From JARBUG01 sp035628915 (GTDB lineage: Bacteria; Bacillota; Sulfobacillia; Symbiobacteriales; Symbiobacteriaceae), in assembly GCA_035628915.1 (NCBI GenBank), contig DASPIW010000059.1, forward strand, positions 53,314 through 117,313: a stretch of 64,000 bases of DNA. Direction: 5' to 3'. The translations under genes and the position numbers were made by a program. Under the pieces are notes generated by a model. The model saw only the letters and a program-made list of their open reading frames with translations, had not been told where the DNA came from and did not search any database. Positions 16,836-25,480 of the stretch are shown here, piece by piece. Within the stretch, counting starts at the first letter, position 1; each line of letters starts with the position of its first letter.

Positions 16836-17771
16836 TTACGCCCGGGCGGGCTTCGTGGTGGCCTTCTTGTTCTTCGACGGCTTCCTGCTGTCCTCCCACT
16901 GGTGCCAGAACAGCCACAGGGCGCTGGCAATGAAGATGGACGAGTAGGTGCCGGAGGTCACGCCGATCAGCAGCGTCATGGCGAAGTCCCAAATGGTGTC
17001 GCCGCCGAAGATCAGCATGGAGAGCAGCATGGCCTGCACGGAGACACCGGTGTACAGCGACCGGGTGATCACTTCCTGGATCGACCGGGTGGCCATATCC
17101 TCAAGCGATTCGCCCTTCTTGCGGAACTTCAGGTTCTCACGAATCCGGTCGAACACGACGACGGTGTCGTTCATCGAGTAACCGAGCACCGTCAGAATGG
17201 CGGCCACGAAGGCGGAGTTGATCTGCACCCGCAGCACGGCCAGCAGGCCAACGGTGATGATGAAGTCATGCACCAGCGCCAGCACGCCCGTAATGCCGAA
17301 CTTGAACTCAAAGCGGAAGGTGATATACAGGATCTGCAGGACGGCAGCGATGGCAAGGGCCATGCCGGCCTTGGTGGCCAGTTCGCCGGAGATGGCGCCG
17401 GAGACGTCGTCCTCGCCGACGATCTTATAGTTCGCGTCCAGCTTCTTGAACTCGTCCAGAAGCTTGCCGCGGACATCTTCGGTCAGTTCAGGCGTGCGGA
17501 CGAACCATTCGCTGCCCGCCTCGCCGCCCTTGATTTGGGCCTTCTGCACGGAGATGTTCTTGCCAATGACGCCGGAAACAGCTTCTTCCACCTGCTTGGA
17601 GGAGAGCTCCGTCTTGAACTGGACGTCGAGCATCTTGCCGCCGGTGAAGTCGATGCCGAGGTTAAGGCCCCAGAAAGCCAGGGCGCCGATGCCGATGACA
17701 GAGAGGATGAGCGAGAAGACGATCCAGTACTTCGCGCTGCGCATGTAGTTGATGCGTGTCAGGAAGCTCAT
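16836..17771 (-). CDS. secF: Protein translocase subunit SecF
   Basis: Membrane partner of SecD that uses the proton gradient to aid SecYEG-dependent export. 311 residues from ATG at 17771, with AAGGAGGTGG upstream overlapping the secD stop codon. GIDFTGGKMLDVQF near 36-49 is the SecD/SecF signature after TM1, followed by an extracytoplasmic domain of about 90 residues and five further hydrophobic helices containing the GYSMNDTVVVFDRIREN motif. The C-terminal tail is basic (KPSKNKKATTKPARA). Separate from SecD, unlike the fused SecDF of Bacillus. Confidence 0.97.
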   Translation of the reverse strand: MSFLTRINYMRSAKYWIVFSLILSVIGIGALAFWGLNLGIDFTGGKMLDVQFKTELSSKQVEEAVSGVIGKNISVQKAQIKGGEAGSEWFVRTPELTEDVRGKLLDEFKKLDANYKIVGEDDVSGAISGELATKAGMALAIAAVLQILYITFRFEFKFGITGVLALVHDFIITVGLLAVLRVQINSAFVAAILTVLGYSMNDTVVVFDRIRENLKFRKKGESLEDMATRSIQEVITRSLYTGVSVQAMLLSMLIFGGDTIWDFAMTLLIGVTSGTYSSIFIASALWLFWHQWEDSRKPSKNKKATTKPARA

Positions 17772-17773
17772 GG

Positions 17774-19003
17774 CTAGCCCACCTCCTTGACGCCGAACAG
17801 CCGCTTCGTCCACGGCCGGATCCCAACCATGGCCTTGATCAGCCAGCGCGTCACCGTAATGGAGGTGAACAGCGACAGGAAGACGCCGACGGTCAGCGTA
17901 AGGGCGAAGCCCTTAACAGCGGTGGTGCCCAGCGAGTAGAGGATGATGCCGGCGATCAGCGTCGTAACGTTGGAGTCGATAACGGCGGAGAACGCACGGT
18001 GGAAGCCGGCGTCAATGCCGGAGCGCAGGCCCTTGCCGCTCCGCAGTTCTTCCTTGATGCGCTCGAAGATGATCACGTTGGCGTCCACGGCCATGCCGAT
18101 CGAGAGCAGGAGGCCCGCGATGCCCGGCAGGGTGAAGACGGCGTTGATCGAGAGCAGGAAGCCCATGGTCAGGAAGGCGTAAATGGTCAGGGCGATCGTC
18201 GCCATCAGGCCGGGCAGCTTGTACAGTGCCCACATGAAGAGGATGACGAAGCCCATGCCGATCATGCCGGCCAGGGCGGACTTATTGAGGGAGTCGGCGC
18301 CGAGCGTCGCGGAGACGACCCGGTTCTCGCTCAGCACAAGCTTGACGGGCAGGGCGCCGCCGTTGATCAGCTGAGCCAGGTCTTTGGCATCATCAACGGT
18401 GAAGTTGCCTGTGATGACCGCATTGCCGTTGGAGATCTCAGACTGAACGGTGGGCGCCGAAATGATCTCTTCGTCCAGCTTGATGGCGATCGGGCTGCCG
18501 ATCCACTTCTTGGTGGCCTCGGCGAACTTTTGGGGACCTTCTCCCTTCAGCGCCAGCGTAACCTGATAGCCGCCGGCCTGGTCGGGCTGTACGCCGGCTC
18601 GCTCGATGTCACGGCCGTCGAGCACGATCTTCTCCTCCGGGTCGACGAACGTCAGAACGGCCGTCTTGCCGATGAGGGCACGGGCCCGCTCGGTGTCCGT
18701 TTCACCGGCGATCTGAATGATGATGCGCTTATTGGCCTTGTCGAGCTGAATGACCGGCTCGGATACGCCAAGACTGTTGACGCGCTTGTCGACAACCTCG
18801 AGGGCCGCCTCGAGCGACTCGTCCGTGACCATTCCGATCGTCGGATCGTCAACGGCCTGGAGCACCATGTGAACGCCGCCTCGCAGGTCGAGGCCCAGTT
18901 TCATGTGATTCTTGATGGGATCCTTCACGCCGTAGTACCAGCCGACGGTGCCCAAAATGGCTACCAGCACTACCAGTGCCACAGCGTTCCAAACGCCACG
19001 CAT
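17774..19003 (-). CDS. secD: Protein translocase subunit SecD
   Basis: 409 residues. A single N-terminal helix is followed by KLGLDLRGGVHMVLQ (the D-R-G-G motif), a long extracytoplasmic P1-like domain, and five C-terminal helices with LLSIGMAVDANVIIFERIKEE. It is shorter than enterobacterial SecD, as usual in Firmicutes/Clostridia. CTAAGGAGGACGGGCC precedes the ATG. secF follows within 3 nt. A good sigma-A promoter lies about 85 bp upstream. Confidence 0.97.
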   Translation of the reverse strand: MRGVWNAVALVVLVAILGTVGWYYGVKDPIKNHMKLGLDLRGGVHMVLQAVDDPTIGMVTDESLEAALEVVDKRVNSLGVSEPVIQLDKANKRIIIQIAGETDTERARALIGKTAVLTFVDPEEKIVLDGRDIERAGVQPDQAGGYQVTLALKGEGPQKFAEATKKWIGSPIAIKLDEEIISAPTVQSEISNGNAVITGNFTVDDAKDLAQLINGGALPVKLVLSENRVVSATLGADSLNKSALAGMIGMGFVILFMWALYKLPGLMATIALTIYAFLTMGFLLSINAVFTLPGIAGLLLSIGMAVDANVIIFERIKEELRSGKGLRSGIDAGFHRAFSAVIDSNVTTLIAGIILYSLGTTAVKGFALTLTVGVFLSLFTSITVTRWLIKAMVGIRPWTKRLFGVKEVG

Positions 19004-19086
19004 GGCCCGTCCTCCTTAGAAATAGTGTGATTCCCAGACTGCGCATGGAAAGAAAAGGAGGCGCGCCGCCCCCAGTCACACTAGCC

Positions 19087-19116
19087 ATTTTACGGGGTTA
19101 ACTGTTTCTCTGTCAA
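19087..19116 (-). promoter_or_regulatory. Sigma-A-type promoter of secD-secF
   Basis: On the minus strand: -35 TTGACA (19111-19116), 18-bp spacer, -10 TAAAAT (19087-19092). It points at secD and lies between the HD-domain gene and secD, so secDF need not depend on lepB transcription. Confidence 0.65.
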
Positions 19117-19142
19117 CGAAAGACCCCTGGACTTCCTGACAG

Positions 19143-19808
19143 TTATAACAGCCTTGTGCCGTTGATGACCAGTTCGAAGCGGTACTCGAAAGACTCGGCT
19201 GCCCGCCGGGACATCATCATCCGGGACAGGAAGATTTCAAAGTACTCTGCGATGGCGATGATCGATGTATCTACCTCCAACTCCAGCCGGATCGCCTTCT
19301 CTTCCGGCAGCACGATCAGGTCACTATGTATCGCAGCATAGTTAACCCGGTCGTGAATGTCGAATGTCGCAATGTCTCGGTTATACACGCGGCTGCGGTG
19401 GACATCGGACTTGTCCGCAAGGATCAGCGCCGCTGCCAGGTCGTTTACCGCGTTGCCGTTCTGCTCTTCGTGGTTGCCGATGGCGGCCATTACCGGTGCA
19501 ATCTCCGTGGGGGGCATGCCCAGCCGCGACAAAATGACATGGGCCAGCAATGCACTGCTTTGCCCGTGGTCGTGCCGGTTGATTAGATTGCCGATGTCGT
19601 GCAGCAGCGCCGCAATGCCGGCCAGTTCGACCCGGCGGGGCGGGCGCCCCAGCGCTTCCATCAGCTTCATCGCCCGGTGTGCCACAAGGCCGATGTGCCT
19701 GAGCCCATGCTCGGTGTAGCCGATGGCTTCCAGCATCTCTTGTGCTGCTTTGATATACGCCTGAACTTCAGGGTCCGCTTTGACATCAGCAAACGTGACT
19801 ACGGTCAT
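19143..19808 (-). CDS. HD-domain phosphohydrolase
   Basis: 221 residues from ATG at 19808. An HD domain is evident: H in IGLVAHRAMKL, the HD pair in LLHDIGN, a conserved H in RHDHGQSS and AAALILADKSDVHRSR near the end of the domain. Family members hydrolyse nucleotide phosphates or cyclic dinucleotides; the substrate is not readable. The upstream part of the open frame is Ser/Arg-rich and antisense-like, so was left out. No strong ribosome site is seen; the start overlaps the lepB coding end, so it may be translated by coupling. Co-directional with lepB. Confidence 0.8.
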   Translation of the reverse strand: MTVVTFADVKADPEVQAYIKAAQEMLEAIGYTEHGLRHIGLVAHRAMKLMEALGRPPRRVELAGIAALLHDIGNLINRHDHGQSSALLAHVILSRLGMPPTEIAPVMAAIGNHEEQNGNAVNDLAAALILADKSDVHRSRVYNRDIATFDIHDRVNYAAIHSDLIVLPEEKAIRLELEVDTSIIAIAEYFEIFLSRMMMSRRAAESFEYRFELVINGTRLL

Positions 19809-19830
19809 GTTGTTAGCATCTACGCTCCCG

Positions 19831-20526
19831 CTACTTGGTGGTGCTGCGCGTCTGGTCCATCTGCCTCGGCTGGTCCAGGGGACCGTAGGCGAACTTGTCG
19901 ATCGGCCAGAACATGAAGAACGCCTTGCCGTCGATTTTGTTGACGGCGATGGGCCCGATGGCGCGCGAGTCAAAACTCATGCCCCGGTTGTCACCCATGA
20001 CAAAGACCTGCTTGTCCGGCACGGTCAGGGGCCGCATATCGGTCGAACTGACAATGGCCGTATTAATGAAAGGCTCCTTGAGCGCCTGACCGTTCACAAA
20101 TACGGTGCCCTTCTTGATCTCAATTGTTTCGCCGGCCACGGCAATGACGCGCTTGATCAGTTCCCGCTGCGGCCGGTTGGGATCCTGCAGGACGATGATC
20201 TCCCCGGGCTTGGGGGCGCGGAACCGGTAAATGAGCTTGTTGACGAAGACCCGCTCATTGGTGTGGAGGGTCGGCTCCATGGACGGTCCTTCGACCAGGT
20301 AGACCTGGACCACGAACGTCCGAATGACCAGGGCAACCAGTAGGGCCACCACCAGCGTCTCCGCCCACTCACGCGCCGGACTCTTGCCAGGCTTCTTGAT
20401 TTCGCCGGCCTGTCCGGCTGCATCTTGGGCGACTCCCGCAGCCGTTGCCGCCGGAGGCGACGCCGGAGTTTCGCTCTGCGCTTTGGGCTCTTGTTCTACT
20501 AGCGGGTTATCGGAACCAGGGGTCAT
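19831..20526 (-). CDS. lepB: Signal peptidase I
   Basis: Cleaves signal peptides on the outer face of the membrane. 231 residues from ATG at 20526, with AAGGAG about 9 nt upstream. An N-terminal Pro/Ala/Gln-rich cytoplasmic tail of about 55 residues is unusually long; one transmembrane helix (ETLVVALLVALVIRTFVV) follows. The catalytic serine is in GPSMEPTL and the catalytic lysine in RELIKRVIAV; GDNRGMSFDSRAIGP is the box E signature. Both catalytic residues are intact. Confidence 0.95.
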   Translation of the reverse strand: MTPGSDNPLVEQEPKAQSETPASPPAATAAGVAQDAAGQAGEIKKPGKSPAREWAETLVVALLVALVIRTFVVQVYLVEGPSMEPTLHTNERVFVNKLIYRFRAPKPGEIIVLQDPNRPQRELIKRVIAVAGETIEIKKGTVFVNGQALKEPFINTAIVSSTDMRPLTVPDKQVFVMGDNRGMSFDSRAIGPIAVNKIDGKAFFMFWPIDKFAYGPLDQPRQMDQTRSTTK

Positions 20527-20615
20527 CCGGACCGCTCCTTCCCACCGATACAACCGTAATTTCTATTGTACTTCCGCCCCATCCCACCGTCTAGTTTTTC
20601 TGCAGGTGCGGATGC

Positions 20616-21377
20616 CTATCGGCCGCCTGCCGGAGCGAACCCAATACCGGCAGCCTCGAGCCGTTCCCGGATGCGCCTGATCAAGTCGACGGCGCCAGGC
20701 GTGTCGCCGTGCACGCAAATGGTCTGGGCCCGCAAAGGCACTTCGGCTCCGTCCACAGCCGTCACGCTCCCTCGAGTGACCATCCGGGCGGCCCGCTCCG
20801 CAACCTGCTGCGGATCATGAATCACGGCGCCGGGCAGCTTGCGGCTGGCAAGGGTCCCGTCGGCGTTGTACGCCCGGTCCGCAAAGACTTCGCCCACCGT
20901 CGTCAGTCCGGCTGACTCCGCGGCCAGCGCCAGGGCCGAGCCGGGCTGCGTGAACACCAGCAGGCCCCTGTCGTATGCCGTCACGGCCCGGATGATGCCA
21001 CCAGCGAGGGCCCGGTCTTTCTGGGCCATGTTGTAGAGCGCCCCGTGCGGCTTGATGTGCCGCAGCCGGACGCCCGCCGCCTGGCAAAACGCGCCGATGG
21101 CGCCCAACTGATACAAGGTGTCGTTTTCGACTTCGACCGGCGCCGCATTCATTTCGCGCCGTCCAAAACCGACCAGATCAGGAAAGCTAACGTGGGCGCC
21201 AATCGATACGCCGCAGCGCCCTGCCAGTTCCACTGTGCGGCGCATGACCTGAGGGTCGCCGGCGTGGAAGCCGCAGGCGACATTGGCGCTGGTGATCAGA
21301 GGCATGACCTGCTCGTCGAGCCCGAGGGTGTAGGTGCCGAAACTCTCGCCCATATCACAGTTCAAATCCACGTACAT
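20616..21377 (-). CDS. pxpA: 5-oxoprolinase subunit A (LamB/YcsF family)
   Basis: Acts with PxpB/PxpC to open 5-oxoproline to glutamate with ATP. The 253 residues begin MYVDLNCDMGESFG, the family's N-terminal signature, and include NVACGFHAGDP, RHIKPHGALYN and ICVHGDTPGAV. CCAGGAGGAG precedes the ATG at 21377. pxpB and pxpC are not in the window. It is transcribed with an upstream XRE regulator, which is probably its local controller. Confidence 0.93.
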   Translation of the reverse strand: MYVDLNCDMGESFGTYTLGLDEQVMPLITSANVACGFHAGDPQVMRRTVELAGRCGVSIGAHVSFPDLVGFGRREMNAAPVEVENDTLYQLGAIGAFCQAAGVRLRHIKPHGALYNMAQKDRALAGGIIRAVTAYDRGLLVFTQPGSALALAAESAGLTTVGEVFADRAYNADGTLASRKLPGAVIHDPQQVAERAARMVTRGSVTAVDGAEVPLRAQTICVHGDTPGAVDLIRRIRERLEAAGIGFAPAGGR

Positions 21378-21379
21378 GG

Positions 21380-22036
21380 CTACTCCTCCTGGTCGCGAAT
21401 TGAGAGAATGTGTACGGCTTTTCGCAGGGCCGCCGGGGAGATGCCGGCGGATATGGCCTCCTGCACGACCTGATAGTACTGGCTGAGCATGGCGGGACTC
21501 ATGTTTTGTTCGGCTTCGACCACCCCGCCGAAGAAGTCGCCCCGCACCAGAAAATCCATGGTCAGCCCGACAATGCCGGAGAGCAGCCGGAGCAATCGGC
21601 TCTGCAGCGGGGCGTACCCGCGCAGCACATCGTCGAGCGCTTCGGGCGAGTAGCCCACCCGTGCCGCGACCTGCGCCCTGTCCAAGATGGTCGGGTACGA
21701 CTGGCCAAGGAACTGCAGAATCGACTCGATGCGGGCCTGGATGGGCGCGTACTTGAGCCGTTCGCGCTCCTCCAGCGACAGGGCGTCGTAGTGCCGGAAG
21801 AAGCCGTTGCGCAGCGTAGCGGGAGCCGGCTCTTTGCCGTCTAGTAAGTAGTCGGGGGTCGTGTTGAAAATGTCTGCGATCCGGCGCACGGCATCCGCCG
21901 GTTGTCGTCGCCGGGCGCCGTTTTCCATGGCCAGCAGGTCGCTCTGCGCGATGCCCGTCATGACCGCAAGGTCGCGAACGGCGACGCCGCGCGCTCTCCT
22001 CAGACAAGCGATACGGCTGCCCAGCCCATCTGACAA
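21380..22036 (-). CDS. XRE-family helix-turn-helix regulator
   Basis: 218 residues. The N-terminal domain (about 5-62) is a Cro/XRE HTH: RRARGVAVRDLAVMTGIAQS then ENGARRR and IADIFNTTPDYLLDG. The helical C-terminal 150 residues are of unknown type; a GGIVGLTMDFLV-like stretch suggests a ligand or dimer domain. The start is TTG at 22036, spaced 8 nt from GGGAGG; GTG at 22045 is too close to that site. It ends 2 nt before pxpA, and a repeat-rich promoter region lies upstream, consistent with self-regulation. Confidence 0.82.
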   Translation of the reverse strand: MSDGLGSRIACLRRARGVAVRDLAVMTGIAQSDLLAMENGARRRQPADAVRRIADIFNTTPDYLLDGKEPAPATLRNGFFRHYDALSLEERERLKYAPIQARIESILQFLGQSYPTILDRAQVAARVGYSPEALDDVLRGYAPLQSRLLRLLSGIVGLTMDFLVRGDFFGGVVEAEQNMSPAMLSQYYQVVQEAISAGISPAALRKAVHILSIRDQEE

Positions 22037-22071
22037 GCCCTTCACCTCCCCCGGTCCTGGAACCTATTGCC

Positions 22072-22100
22072 ATTATACCCCCTTGGGCCATCCTCGACAA
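22072..22100 (-). promoter_or_regulatory. Sigma-A-type promoter of the XRE-pxpA operon
   Basis: On the minus strand: -35 TTGTCG (22095-22100), 17-bp spacer, perfect -10 TATAAT (22072-22077). It lies about 35 bp before the regulator's start. Confidence 0.65.
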
Positions 22101-22153
22101 TCGACGACAGGAATTCGACAGAAGTCTACGGTTTCTCCTATAAATTTACATCA

Positions 22154-22197
22154 TTCCCTGTTGTTTTTCCTGGTTTTCCCTGGTATACTTTCCCTGG
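22154..22197 (+). promoter_or_regulatory. Promoter with four TTCCCTGG-like direct repeats
   Basis: Copies of TTCC(C)TG(G) at about 22154, 22167, 22176 and 22190 spaced roughly one helical turn apart. They overlap a plus-strand promoter: TTGTTT (22161-22166), 17-bp spacer, TATACT (22184-22189). They lie in the divergent region between the XRE regulator and a small rightward gene, so they are the best candidates for the regulator's binding sites. Confidence 0.5.
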
Positions 22198-22235
22198 AGG
22201 CAAAATTAAGACCTAGATGAGCGAGGTGCGCGGTC

Positions 22236-22460
22236 ATGGGCGTCGTTATTGAACTGGAGACCCGCAGAACAGCACGGGGGCGGGCTATGCTAGGCCCCAG
22301 GGAGGAGCTGCCGTTGGTCCTGTCCCGGCTCCTGGCGGCCGGTGCGACCGATTTCGCCCGGGTCGCCCTTGATGCGTGGGGAAAGCGGGAGATGGAGCCG
22401 GAAGAGCTATTGGAACTCTGTGCCACTTATGCGGCTGTCGCAGGCCTCGAAACTGTATAG
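22236..22460 (+). CDS. Small hypothetical protein
   Basis: 74 residues, not recognised. It is acidic and helix-rich in the C-terminal half (EPEELLELCATYAAVAGLETV) with no signal or membrane segment. Support for a real gene: GAGGTG before the ATG, a good plus-strand promoter 50 bp upstream and a strong terminator right after the stop. It diverges from the XRE regulator and may be its target. Confidence 0.6.
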   Translation: MGVVIELETRRTARGRAMLGPREELPLVLSRLLAAGATDFARVALDAWGKREMEPEELLELCATYAAVAGLETV

Positions 22461-22470
22461 CTATTGAACA

Positions 22471-22511
22471 ACCGCCGGGGTGCTAGGTTAGCATCCCGGC
22501 GGTCATGCTTT
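22471..22511 (+). terminator. Rho-independent terminator after the small gene
   Basis: Stem ACCGCCGGGGTGCT (22471-22484) with AGCATCCCGGCGGT (22490-22503), 14 bp with one G-U pair and a 5-nt loop, followed by CATGCTTTT. It starts 10 nt beyond the stop codon. Confidence 0.85.
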
Positions 22512-22522
22512 TGAAAAGGGAC

Positions 22523-22713
22523 AATTTGCCACAGAGGGCGCGGAGGACGCGGAATGGGAACCGATGCGAATGTGATGCATGCCATATGATTATTTTTACA
22601 ATATGTGTGATTTGTGTAATCTGTGGCAAAAGATTCCGGTTAGCTCACATGATTGCCCACAATCCCATTCCGTGTCCGGACTCCGCGTCTTCCGCGCCCT
22701 CCGCGGCTAGTTT
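22523..22713. repeat. Palindromic CACGGAG-type dispersed repeat, copy B
   Basis: About 190 bp filling the space between the small gene's terminator and the PTS stop codon, which it abuts exactly. The left arm is TTTGCCACAGAGGGCGCGGA and onward; the right arm, read inverted, is GCCGCGGAGGGCGCGGAAGA and onward. The middle contains an AT-rich stretch with GTGTAATCTGTGGCAAAA. Confidence 0.75.
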
Positions 22714-24623
22714 CATGTCTTCTTCCTCAAAATCAGCAACGGCTCCCCGGACCGCACCACCGCCCCAGAACAGGCCACAGTCACTTCCGCCAGGATATCG
22801 GGGTTCGTTACCAGGACAGGGGAGAGCAATGACTTCCCCTTGGCCGCGATGAGGCCGGGGTCGAATCGGCCCAGGACGGCGCCTTCATCAACCACATCAC
22901 CTTCGGCAACCGCCGGCGAAAAGCCCTCGCCCTGCAGCTCAACCGTATCAAGCCCGATGTGCACCAGCAACTCCAGCCCGTCGGCGGTAATAATGCCGAA
23001 CGCATGACCCCCGGGGAAGACCGCCGCCACCCGGCCCGCCGCCGGGGCGACAACCAGGCCTTCGGCGGCCTCCACCGCCACCCCCTGGCCGGCGAGTCCG
23101 CCGGCGAATACAGGGTCCGGTACTTCGGTCAGGGGTAGAACCCGCCCGGACAGCGGGCTGACCAGCGTAATCGTTGCTTCTGCACCGGCCGGGAGTGGGG
23201 CCTCCGCCGGTGCCACGGTCGCCTCCGGCGCTGCGGCAGCCGCGCCGGCGGCGACCGCACGGATGCGTGTCGCCAATTCCCCCGCCCGCGCACCCATTAC
23301 GACCTGCACGTCGTCCCGGCCCGGCCGCAGCACCCCGGCGGCCCCAAGCTGCCGCAGGCGGGCTTCGTCGACGGCCACCGGGTCGCGCACGGTCAGCCGA
23401 AGGCGCGTCATGCAGGCGTCCAGGCTCACAATATTGCTCCAGCCGCCCAACGCCGCCAGCAAGGCGGCGCTTTCCGCATCCGCCCCCGCGGCCGGTGCCG
23501 GCGCCCGCGGGGCCTCATCGCCCTCGACCTGCCCCAGAATCGGCGGGCGCCGCCAGCGAATCACTGCCCGGAACGCGACATAGTAGAGGGCGGTAAAGGC
23601 CAGACCCAGGGGCAGAATCAGCCACCCGTTCTGCTGGCGGTGCCAGTTGATCACAATCATGGGCAGGGCGTACCCGCCCAGGTGGATGTTCAGCAGCCAG
23701 GCCGCCAGCGATCCGAGCCCGGCCAACAGAATGTGGACCCCGAAGAGCAGGGGCGACGCAAAAATGAACGCAAACTCCACCGGTTCCGTGACGCCCAGCA
23801 GCATCGCCGTCAGGGCGGCTGTGGTCATCAGGCCGCCAACGCGGCGCCGCTGGGACTGCTTCGCTTCGTGGGTAATGGCGAGGGCGGCGCCCAGGGGCCC
23901 GAAGCCCAGCGTCAGGAAGAAACCGGACAGGATCTGCCCGGCGGCAGGGTCGCCGGCCAGAAAGCGGACATATTCTCCAGCGACCAGCTTCCCCGTCGCC
24001 GGGTCAAGCCATCCGCCGATCTGGTAGTCGACCAGCTGCATCAGAATGTGGTGCAGACCCGTGGGAATCAGGATGCGCAGGACGGAGCCGTACAGGAAGA
24101 CCCCCAGGCCGCCGGCGCCGTACATCCACTCTCCCATCGCAACGATGGCGTCATGTATGGGCGGCCAGAAGATGCCGAACAGGTAGCCCAGCGCCAGGCC
24201 CGCCAGGGCGCCGGCCATAGGACCCAGCCGCTTTCCGCTGAACAGGGCCAGATACTCGGGCAGGTGCGCCTCTTTCACCTTGTTGTAAACCCAGGTGCAG
24301 GCGGTTCCGGCCACGATGCCGCCCAGCACGCCCACGTTCAGGGTCGGATCGCCCGCGACTTGCTCGGCCACCGTGACCATGGTGAGAAAACCCGCCACGA
24401 CCGTCAGTGCGCCCATGCCGTCGCCTTCGGTGAACCCGAGACTGATGCCGATGCCAAAAAACAGGGGCAGCCAGATCTGGAGCAGGGCCCGCCCGGCAGC
24501 CTCCACGGGGGCAATGCTTAACTGAGACCCGACGGCCAGGAGAATGGCCGCCATGGGCAGGAAGGTGATCGGGATGATCAGGCTGGCCGAGATCCGCTGA
24601 AACAGGGCCTGGCGAGAAGGCAC
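22713..24623 (-). CDS. PTS transporter subunit IICBA, N-acetylglucosamine/glucose type
   Basis: Imports and phosphorylates a sugar. 636 residues from GTG at 24623, placed just after the ChbG stop with GGGGGTGGGGG upstream. Domains in order: EIIC of about 375 residues with some ten hydrophobic helices (TGLHHILMQLVDYQIGG is typical of the NagE branch); EIIB with the phospho-cysteine in SLDACMTRLRL near 420; an Ala-rich linker; EIIA with the phospho-histidine in ELLVHIGLDTVEL near 575. All three domains look functional. In an operon with ChbG and GH4, so the substrate is probably an amino-sugar disaccharide rather than glucose. Confidence 0.9.
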   Translation of the reverse strand: MPSRQALFQRISASLIIPITFLPMAAILLAVGSQLSIAPVEAAGRALLQIWLPLFFGIGISLGFTEGDGMGALTVVAGFLTMVTVAEQVAGDPTLNVGVLGGIVAGTACTWVYNKVKEAHLPEYLALFSGKRLGPMAGALAGLALGYLFGIFWPPIHDAIVAMGEWMYGAGGLGVFLYGSVLRILIPTGLHHILMQLVDYQIGGWLDPATGKLVAGEYVRFLAGDPAAGQILSGFFLTLGFGPLGAALAITHEAKQSQRRRVGGLMTTAALTAMLLGVTEPVEFAFIFASPLLFGVHILLAGLGSLAAWLLNIHLGGYALPMIVINWHRQQNGWLILPLGLAFTALYYVAFRAVIRWRRPPILGQVEGDEAPRAPAPAAGADAESAALLAALGGWSNIVSLDACMTRLRLTVRDPVAVDEARLRQLGAAGVLRPGRDDVQVVMGARAGELATRIRAVAAGAAAAAPEATVAPAEAPLPAGAEATITLVSPLSGRVLPLTEVPDPVFAGGLAGQGVAVEAAEGLVVAPAAGRVAAVFPGGHAFGIITADGLELLVHIGLDTVELQGEGFSPAVAEGDVVDEGAVLGRFDPGLIAAKGKSLLSPVLVTNPDILAEVTVACSGAVVRSGEPLLILRKKT

Positions 24624-24642
24624 GAGTCCCCCACCCCCTAGG

Positions 24643-25467
24643 CTAGACGAGATCCGCAAACGTGATCAGCGCGATGCCCAGTTCCGCCACCTTGCTGCGC
24701 ACCGCTGGCGACACAAGGGCCGCCAGCTCCTCTTCCCGGTGCTCCTGCATGGAAGAGAGGGCGCGCAGCCGGTCGTCGACCAGCCCGGGGTGGCAAATCA
24801 GTTCCGCGGCCCGGCCGTGCACCTGGTCAAGCTTACCCAGCAGGCCGGGCAGCGTGAAATCGCCGGCCAGGGTGACGGCGGGGCATTTCAGCCCGCTGCT
24901 GACCATCGCTTCCGCCGAGCGGCGGAGCGCCCGTTCCACCACAATTCGCATGGGGTTCCATGCGGCGACCATTTGGGCCAGGTTCAGTTCATGGCCGGGG
25001 TAGAGGCAACGGACCGCAGGAATCTTATATGTACGGGCAATCTCAATCAGCACTTCGGTGAACCGTGGATGTGCCTGCAAATACCGGTGAGTGTCCAGGT
25101 GCGTCGGCGCCCGGCCCAGCAGTGCGATGGCCCGCTCGACCTGGGCCGCCCATTCCTTGCGGACTTCCGCCATGTCGGCCCTGGTGAAGATCCGGACCAG
25201 CGACTTGCCGAACCGCCCGTCGTCGCCCACCAGCGTCGGCACTTCGGCGGCAGGCAGCAGCGGCTCCCCCGTGGTCAGGTTGAGGTGGACGCCGACGCCC
25301 AGCCCGGGCGCCGCCCTGAGCAGGGGCGCCATGTCGGGCGCCCACGGAAAGTTGACCATGAACGTGGTGGAGGTCAGGATTCCGTCGGTATGGGCCCGGA
25401 TGATCCCCCGGCTGACGGATTCGGTCAGTCCGAAGTCGTCGGCATTGACGATCAGCTTTCCGCCCAT
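24643..25467 (-). CDS. chbG: ChbG/YdjC-family carbohydrate deacetylase
   Basis: Removes an N-acetyl group from chito-oligosaccharides such as chitobiose-6-phosphate before hydrolysis. 274 residues with the family metal motifs: NADDFGLT near 8-15, GVHLNLTTGEPLLP near 59, and HLDTHRYLQAHP. AAGGAGG lies 8 nt before the ATG. It sits between the GH4 glycosidase (13 nt upstream) and the PTS gene; this is the same chemistry as the chb operon of enterobacteria in a different arrangement. Confidence 0.88.
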   Translation of the reverse strand: MGGKLIVNADDFGLTESVSRGIIRAHTDGILTSTTFMVNFPWAPDMAPLLRAAPGLGVGVHLNLTTGEPLLPAAEVPTLVGDDGRFGKSLVRIFTRADMAEVRKEWAAQVERAIALLGRAPTHLDTHRYLQAHPRFTEVLIEIARTYKIPAVRCLYPGHELNLAQMVAAWNPMRIVVERALRRSAEAMVSSGLKCPAVTLAGDFTLPGLLGKLDQVHGRAAELICHPGLVDDRLRALSSMQEHREEELAALVSPAVRSKVAELGIALITFADLV

Positions 25468-25480
25468 TCGGCTCGCCTCC

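Noticed and set aside
17756..19030. Long plus-strand frame across secD
   Set aside because: Antisense to secD and rich in Asp/Gly/Gln shadow composition; no ribosome site.
20616..22100. A 494-codon leftward frame including pxpA
   Set aside because: The first 240 codons overlap the XRE gene in another frame and are Arg/Pro-rich; pxpA has its own AGGAGG and the family's N-terminus at 21377.
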